Positions 59,457 to 64,000 of a stretch of DNA of 64,000 bases are shown here, piece by piece. The notes beneath the pieces are model-generated. The model saw only the letters and a list, made by a program, of their open reading frames with translations. It was not told where the DNA came from and did no database searches. The DNA lies in NCBI GenBank assembly GCA_965221575.1, contig CBDCSM010000013.1:558001-622000 (forward strand), read 5' to 3'. The position numbers and the translations under genes are program-made. The stretch comes from JAPPHA01 sp965221575 (lineage in GTDB: Bacteria > Pseudomonadota > Alphaproteobacteria > Rhodobacterales > Rhodobacteraceae). Position 1 is the first letter of the stretch. The number at the start of each line of letters is the position of its first letter.

Positions 59457-61145
59457 TCAATCGTCTTCCTTTTTCTGCAAGGCAGCACCAAGAATGTCAC
59501 CAAGCGACGCTCCCGAATCGGTGGATCCGTACTGGGCAACGGCTTCCTGTTCCTCGGCAATTTCCCGCGCCTTGATCGAAAGCTTCAACTTGCGCCCTCC
59601 CCGCTCGATTCCGGTGACGAGAACGTCAATCTTGTCTCCAACCGAATAACGGTCCGGGCGCTGTTCCGATCGATCACGGCTGAGGTCGGCGCGTCGAACA
59701 AAGGATTTTGCGCCCTGGTAATCCACTCCGATTCCACCGTCTTCGATTGAAGTCACGGTTACCGTCACCACCTCTCCGCGCTTCAGTCCTGAAACCGCCT
59801 TCACGAACGGGTCATTCAGCGCCTTGACCGACAGCGAGATCCTCTCCTTTGCCGGGTCGACGTCGAGGACGAGAACATCGACCGTGTCTCCCTTGCGGTA
59901 TTCCTTGATCGCCTGGTCTCCCGGGAGATCCCAGTCCAGGTCGGACAGGTGCACCATGCCGTCGATGCCCCCTTCGAGTCCCACGAACAAGCCGAATTCG
60001 GTAATGTTCTTGACCTCCCCGGAGATCTCGCTGCCGGAAGGGAAGTTCGCCGCAAAGTTCTCCCACGGATTCCCCTGGACCTGCTTGAGACCCAGCGACA
60101 CCCGCCGCTTGTTGGTATCAACGTCCAGGACCATGACCTGCACTTCCTGGGACGTCGACACGATTCGGCCCGGATGAACATTTTTCTTCGTCCATGACAT
60201 CTCGGAGACATGGACCAGGCCCTCGACACCCGGTTCCAATTCAACAAAGGCGCCGTAATCCGTGATGTTCGTCACGCGTCCGGTGTGGACCGTGTCAATC
60301 GGGTAAGACTCGCGGACGGACTTCCACGGGTCCTCCTGGAGTTGCTTGATGCCCAGGCTGATTCGCTGGTTTTCCCGGTTGATCTTGATGACCTGAACCT
60401 TGACCGTCTCGCCGACGGTAACCACCTCGGAAGGATGGCGAACCCTGTGCCAGGCCATGTCGGTCACATGGAGCAATCCATCCACGCCGCCAAGGTCCAC
60501 AAAGGCCCCGTAGTCGAGGACGTTCTTGACCAGGCCTTCAACCACGTCGCCGTCATTCAGGCGCCCGACGACTTCCGCGCGTTGTTCGGCGCGCGACTCT
60601 TCAAGAATCGCCCGCCGTGACACCACGATATTGCCCTTGTTGCGGTCGAGTTTCAGAATCTGGAACGGCTGCGGGATTTCCATGAGCGGAGTCACGTCAC
60701 GAACCGGCCGGACATCGACTTGCGAGCCGGGCAGAAACGCCACGGCACCGCCCAGGTCAACCGTGAATCCGCCCTTGACCCGGTTGAAGATCTTGCCATC
60801 GACCTTCTCGCTCGCGGCATAAGCCTTCTCGAGCCGGTCCCAGGCCTCTTCCCGCCGCGCCTTGTCCCTGCTTATGACGGCTTCGCCGCGGGCGTTTTCG
60901 ACCCGCTCGAGATAAACCTCGACGCTGTCGCCTTCCGAAATCTCCGATGCCTCGCCGTGCCGCGTGAACTCCTTGAGGTCAACACGGCCTTCCATCTTGT
61001 AACCGATATCGATGATCGCCTTTTCGGCCTCAACCGCGATCACGCGTCCCTTGACGACGGATCCTTCCGTCGGGGTATCGATTTCAAAGCTTTCATTCAG
61101 GAGAGCCTCGAATTCCTGCATCGAGGCGCTGGCGGGCATTGTCAT
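59457..61145 (-). CDS. rpsA: 30S ribosomal protein S1
   Basis: The RNA-binding S1 protein that holds mRNA on the 30S subunit. From the ATG at 61145 it has 562 residues (the first GTG at 61181 would add 12). It contains six S1 repeats; typical repeat signatures are GRVIAVEAEKAIIDIGYKMEGRVDL, ...VKNVLDYGAFVDLGGVDGLLHVTDMAW, ...VTNITDYGAFVELEPGVEGLVHVSEMSW and ...VKNITEFGLFVGLEGGIDGMVHLSDLDW. The order aroA-cmk-rpsA-ihfB is standard for the class. Confidence 0.96.
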   Translation of the reverse strand: MTMPASASMQEFEALLNESFEIDTPTEGSVVKGRVIAVEAEKAIIDIGYKMEGRVDLKEFTRHGEASEISEGDSVEVYLERVENARGEAVISRDKARREEAWDRLEKAYAASEKVDGKIFNRVKGGFTVDLGGAVAFLPGSQVDVRPVRDVTPLMEIPQPFQILKLDRNKGNIVVSRRAILEESRAEQRAEVVGRLNDGDVVEGLVKNVLDYGAFVDLGGVDGLLHVTDMAWHRVRHPSEVVTVGETVKVQVIKINRENQRISLGIKQLQEDPWKSVRESYPIDTVHTGRVTNITDYGAFVELEPGVEGLVHVSEMSWTKKNVHPGRIVSTSQEVQVMVLDVDTNKRRVSLGLKQVQGNPWENFAANFPSGSEISGEVKNITEFGLFVGLEGGIDGMVHLSDLDWDLPGDQAIKEYRKGDTVDVLVLDVDPAKERISLSVKALNDPFVKAVSGLKRGEVVTVTVTSIEDGGIGVDYQGAKSFVRRADLSRDRSEQRPDRYSVGDKIDVLVTGIERGGRKLKLSIKAREIAEEQEAVAQYGSTDSGASLGDILGAALQKKEDD

Positions 61146-61281
61146 TGATGTTGTCTTCCTGGAATTTGCGGGTTTGGCCACGCGACAGTCAGTGCGGGTC
61201 TAGGTACGGTTTTCTGCGTTTTCGTTTCGGCCCCGCCCGTAGCGAATGGAGTTGCCAAAAAACAAGAGAAGGGCCGGTTGT

Positions 61282-61920
61282 CTACCGACCCTGCCCATAT
61301 CTTGCCTCAACAACTGCCATCGCCGTCGCGACTGCGGTCTCTATAGACATTTCGCTCGTGTCAAGCAACACCGCATCCTTCGCCCGGCGAAGCGGAGCAA
61401 CGGATCGACCGGAATCAAGCGAGTCCCGGGCGCGTATCGCCTCAAGAACGACCTGGCGGCCAGGGGCATCCGCGTGACCGCGCGTCTCCTCGAACCTTCG
61501 TTCGGCACGAATGTCCTCCCGGGCCGTGACATACAACTTGACCTCGGCATCGGGACAAACGACGGTTCCAATGTCACGCCCGTCCAGCACGACACCTCCC
61601 TCTCGCGTGGCGAACCGACGCTGAAACCTGATCAGTGCGCCGCGGACTTCGGGAATCGCCGCTATGGTCGATGCGACGGCCGAAACCTCATCGTCACGCA
61701 GGCGCTTGTCCGAGAGATCCGCCTCGACGATCCGACCCGCGATTGCCGGGGCTCGAGCCTCGATGTCCGACAACGGTCCGGCCTCGAGCAGTTTCAAGCC
61801 GACAACCCGGTACAACAGGCCGGTATCCAGGTGATGAAACCCGAACCTTTCGGCGATCGCCCGCGCGACCGTTCCCTTGCCCGCCGCCGCGGGACCATCG
61901 ATCGCGACCGTGAAGCTCAT
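61282..61920 (-). CDS. cmk: Cytidylate kinase
   Basis: Phosphorylates CMP and dCMP. The 212-residue chain has the P-loop IDGPAAAGKGTVARAIAE near residue 7, HHLDTGLLYRVVGL near 29, VVLDGRDIGTVVCPDAEVKLYVTA near 110 and the lid segment RFEETRGHAD. No fusion to rpsA or aroA. Its start overlaps the aroA stop as ATGA. rpsA follows 136 bases later in the same direction. Confidence 0.96.
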   Translation of the reverse strand: MSFTVAIDGPAAAGKGTVARAIAERFGFHHLDTGLLYRVVGLKLLEAGPLSDIEARAPAIAGRIVEADLSDKRLRDDEVSAVASTIAAIPEVRGALIRFQRRFATREGGVVLDGRDIGTVVCPDAEVKLYVTAREDIRAERRFEETRGHADAPGRQVVLEAIRARDSLDSGRSVAPLRRAKDAVLLDTSEMSIETAVATAMAVVEARYGQGR

Positions 61921-63272
61921 GCGCGGGCTTCCGAGATCTCGAGGCGCGCTCCGAGGCTCCGCATCAGCGGAACGAACCCCGGGAAACTGGTGTCGATGAC
62001 ACGTCCATCATCGATCGTGATCCCGTCCCGGGACGCCAGCCCAAGGCAGAGGAACGCCATCGCTATCCGATGATCGAGGCGTGTTCGGACAATTCCGCCA
62101 CCCTGAACGCCGGCGGCTCCCATGCCGTGGATCACCAGGGAATCGCCGGTCTCGTCAACCGATACTCCGTTCGCTTCCAGCCCCCGGGCTGTTGCGTCGA
62201 TCCGATCAGATTCCTTGACACGCAATTCGCCGACTCCCCTCAGGGTCGTGCGGCCCTCCGCACACGCCGCGACGGCCGCGAGGACCGGGTATTCATCGAT
62301 CATTGACGGCGCACGTTCCGGAGGCACGTCAACGCCTTTCAGTTCGCTGAATCGAACCCTGAGATCGGCGACCGGCTCACCACCGGTTTCACGTTCATCG
62401 CTGAATTCCAGGCGGGCCCCCATCTCAAGGAGCGTTTCGTACAGCCCGTTCCTGGTTGGATTCCGGCTGACGCCCGGAATGCGAACATCGGAACCCTCGT
62501 TTATCAAGGCGGCGCACACGGGAAACGCGGCCGACGACGGATCACTTGGCACGACGACTTCGCAGCCAGACAGTTCCGCATGTCCCGTCACGGATATCAC
62601 CTGTCCGCCGTTCGTGTTTTCCGTCGCGACTTCAGCGCCAAACGAACCGAGGAGGCGTTCCGTATGGTCCCGGGTCTGTACAGGCTCGATAACACGGGTA
62701 ATTCCCGGCGCACTGAGGCCTGCGAGGAGAACCGCGGATTTGACCTGTGCCGACGGGACCGGGGATTCGAATTCGATGGGGACGGGGTTCGATGCGCCGA
62801 TCAGCGTCAATGGCAGGCGACCGCCGGAGCGGCCATATGCTCTTGCACCGAACAGGGTCAGCGGTCCTGTTACGCGCTCCATAGGTCTCGAGCGCAATGA
62901 CGGGTCTCCGGTGTATGTCACCGCGATCGGCTGCGTCGCCGCGGCCCCCATGATCAGGCGCACACCAGTCCCGGAATTCCCGCAGTCGATCACATTGGAG
63001 GGTTCGGCGAATCCGCCCGTCCCGACCCCGTGCACGACCCTGTGTCCGTCCTCGTCCAGGGTAATCCTCGCACCGAACGCTCGCATTGCGCGTTCGGTGT
63101 TCAGGACATCCTGGCTTTCGAGCAATCCCCGGATGCCCGTCCTGCCGACGGCAAGCGCCGCGAGGATCAGCGCCCTGTGCGACACGGACTTGTCGCCGGG
63201 CACCGAGGCGGTTCCGCGCAAAGGGCCCGAACGAAATGAAATCAACTCTTGAGGTTCTTCGTTTCCCGCCAT
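61917..63272 (-). CDS. aroA: 3-phosphoshikimate 1-carboxyvinyltransferase (EPSP synthase), class II-like
   Basis: Makes EPSP from shikimate-3-phosphate and PEP. The ATG at 63272 gives 451 residues (MAGNEEPQELISF); the frame extends upstream into trmB without homology. Active-site motifs: GDKSVSHRALI near 26, NSGTGVRLIMG near 98, SAQVKSAVLLAGL near 175, RDHTERLLGSFG near 201 and NPTRNGLYETLLEM near 275. The R-x-H-x-E, G-D-K, S-A-Q-x-K and N-P-T-R set is that of class II (CP4-like) enzymes. The residue equivalent to Ala100 of CP4 appears to be Gly (GNSGTG), so glyphosate tolerance cannot be assumed. Confidence 0.95.
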   Translation of the reverse strand: MAGNEEPQELISFRSGPLRGTASVPGDKSVSHRALILAALAVGRTGIRGLLESQDVLNTERAMRAFGARITLDEDGHRVVHGVGTGGFAEPSNVIDCGNSGTGVRLIMGAAATQPIAVTYTGDPSLRSRPMERVTGPLTLFGARAYGRSGGRLPLTLIGASNPVPIEFESPVPSAQVKSAVLLAGLSAPGITRVIEPVQTRDHTERLLGSFGAEVATENTNGGQVISVTGHAELSGCEVVVPSDPSSAAFPVCAALINEGSDVRIPGVSRNPTRNGLYETLLEMGARLEFSDERETGGEPVADLRVRFSELKGVDVPPERAPSMIDEYPVLAAVAACAEGRTTLRGVGELRVKESDRIDATARGLEANGVSVDETGDSLVIHGMGAAGVQGGGIVRTRLDHRIAMAFLCLGLASRDGITIDDGRVIDTSFPGFVPLMRSLGARLEISEARA

Positions 63273-63376
63273 TCCATTGCTCTTCGACCTGTATTCACAA
63301 TCTCCGGGAACCACCTTTTTCGATCGTATTTCGATCCCGGGCGCACGAGTTCGGCACCTTCGCACCGGCACCGGCG

Positions 63377-64000
63377 TCACGGCTTGACAAAGGTGAGGTA
63401 AGTCGGGACCCGTGCCTCCCTGCGAGCCTTCTGTTCGTATCGTGTGGACATGCTTTCTGTCCACCGTTCGCGCCAGTCATTCGGACTGCATGCGGGCCAC
63501 TTGTATTTCATGCGAAACAGCATCTGTTCCAGTGCCTGCGCAACGAAACTCCCGATGTCGGTCGCGATCCGAAGTTCCGCACCCGACTTCAATGCCCTGT
63601 CCAACAGGTCGAGATACTGTGGAGTCACAAACCGACGGCTGAAATGCCGCCGTTTGGGCCACGGATCGGGATAGAGCAGATAGGCCCTGTCGATCGATTC
63701 TCCCGGCAAAACTTCCAGGAGATCTCTCACGTCGCCAACGTGGACCCGAACATTTCCGATTCCGGACTCGAAGAGTTCTCCGACCAGTTTCGCGACACCG
63801 TTGACGTAATGCTCGCACCCGATGAATCCCACGTCGGGATACGCCCTGGCAAGGTGACTCAAATGCTCTCCGTATCCGAATCCGATCTCTAGCCAAACCG
63901 GCTGATCCCCCTGCCGGACTCCGCAGTCCGCAAGGCCGATGGGAGATCTTCCCGGATTCTCCGCCTGGCACACGCCCGGAATCTGGTATTCCAAAGCGCG
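63377..64000 (-). CDS. trmB: tRNA (guanine-N7)-methyltransferase, N-terminus beyond the window
   Basis: Methylates G46 of tRNAs. The frame is open to the right edge, so the start is missing; about 208 residues are visible. SAM-binding motif WLEIGFGYGEHLSHLARAYPDVGFIGCEHYVNG is near the visible residue 36. The catalytic block LLYPDPWPKRRHFSRRFVTPQYLDLL follows, then ELRIATDIGSFVAQALE, and the C-terminus ARVPTYLTF is typical of TrmB. It precedes aroA by about 100 bases in the same direction. Confidence 0.94.
   Translation of the reverse strand, partial: RALEYQIPGVCQAENPGRSPIGLADCGVRQGDQPVWLEIGFGYGEHLSHLARAYPDVGFIGCEHYVNGVAKLVGELFESGIGNVRVHVGDVRDLLEVLPGESIDRAYLLYPDPWPKRRHFSRRFVTPQYLDLLDRALKSGAELRIATDIGSFVAQALEQMLFRMKYKWPACSPNDWRERWTESMSTRYEQKARREARVPTYLTFVKP

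Noticed and set aside
1..64000. CRISPR arrays, prophage genes, replication origin
   Set aside because: No direct-repeat array with regular spacers, no phage structural or integrase gene, and no cluster of DnaA boxes with dnaA/dnaN or parAB was found on reading through the window.

Overview
The window looks like chromosomal DNA from a GC-rich alphaproteobacterium. Several things point that way: an NDUFS4-type complex I subunit, a class I lysyl-tRNA synthetase, the recR-ybaB-dnaX-ffs block, and the aroA-cmk-rpsA-ihfB-lapA-trpF-trpB run. I see no transposase, integrase, phage structural gene or CRISPR array. A lower rank cannot be fixed by eye.

Layout. 1-850: the tail of a DNase I-fold hydrolase gene and an NDUFS4-like gene. 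1461-6378: a compact urease operon, ureDABCEFG. 6641-10838: class I lysS, nadD and ettA. 11223-13365: a divergent AraC-regulator/MFS-transporter pair. 13806-17310: a hexuronate oxidation locus (glucarate dehydratase, an SMP-30 lactonase and uronate dehydrogenase), followed by an orphan Rieske oxygenase. 18876-22322: a TPP riboswitch controlling thiBPQ (thiamine uptake). 22528-26351: an M81 (MlrC-like) metallopeptidase and a CocE/NonD hydrolase. 26377-26679: tRNA-Leu(UAA) interrupted by a 216-nt group I intron, the most striking element here. 26808-28789: three small accessory genes (DUF1801; a DUF6884/GIY-YIG-like pair). 28924-34596: recR, ybaB, dnaX, SRP RNA, nudC, pheA and a membrane-anchored cytochrome c. 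35015-40749: a YejABEF-type peptide/oligopeptide ABC importer, followed by two convergent M20 amidohydrolases (one ArgE-like). 43718-45590: a Fic protein with a well-formed promoter and paired inverted repeats, then a HipB-like regulator with a degraded partner. 45787-52494: an operon for an amine-type ABC importer with a class III aminotransferase and a Rieske oxygenase. 53013-56514: cytochrome P450, ammonium transporter and tRNA-Arg(ACG). 56620-64000: trpB, trpF, lapA, ihfB, rpsA, cmk, aroA and the start-proximal part of trmB.

Functional reading. Nitrogen acquisition is a repeated theme: urease, Amt, a peptide importer with amidohydrolases, and an amine importer with catabolic enzymes. The uronate genes form a short oxidative route from uronate to ketodeoxyglucarate. 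Several regulatory structures are directly visible. The TPP riboswitch is followed by a hairpin that buries the thiB ribosome binding site. The fic promoter sits between two similar inverted repeats. Two near-identical palindromes lie between the P450 gene and amt.

Limits. All family calls come from reading motifs and overall sequence character. No database search was run. Start codons were chosen from ribosome-binding-site strength and family N-termini, and several remain uncertain, notably those of argE and yejA.
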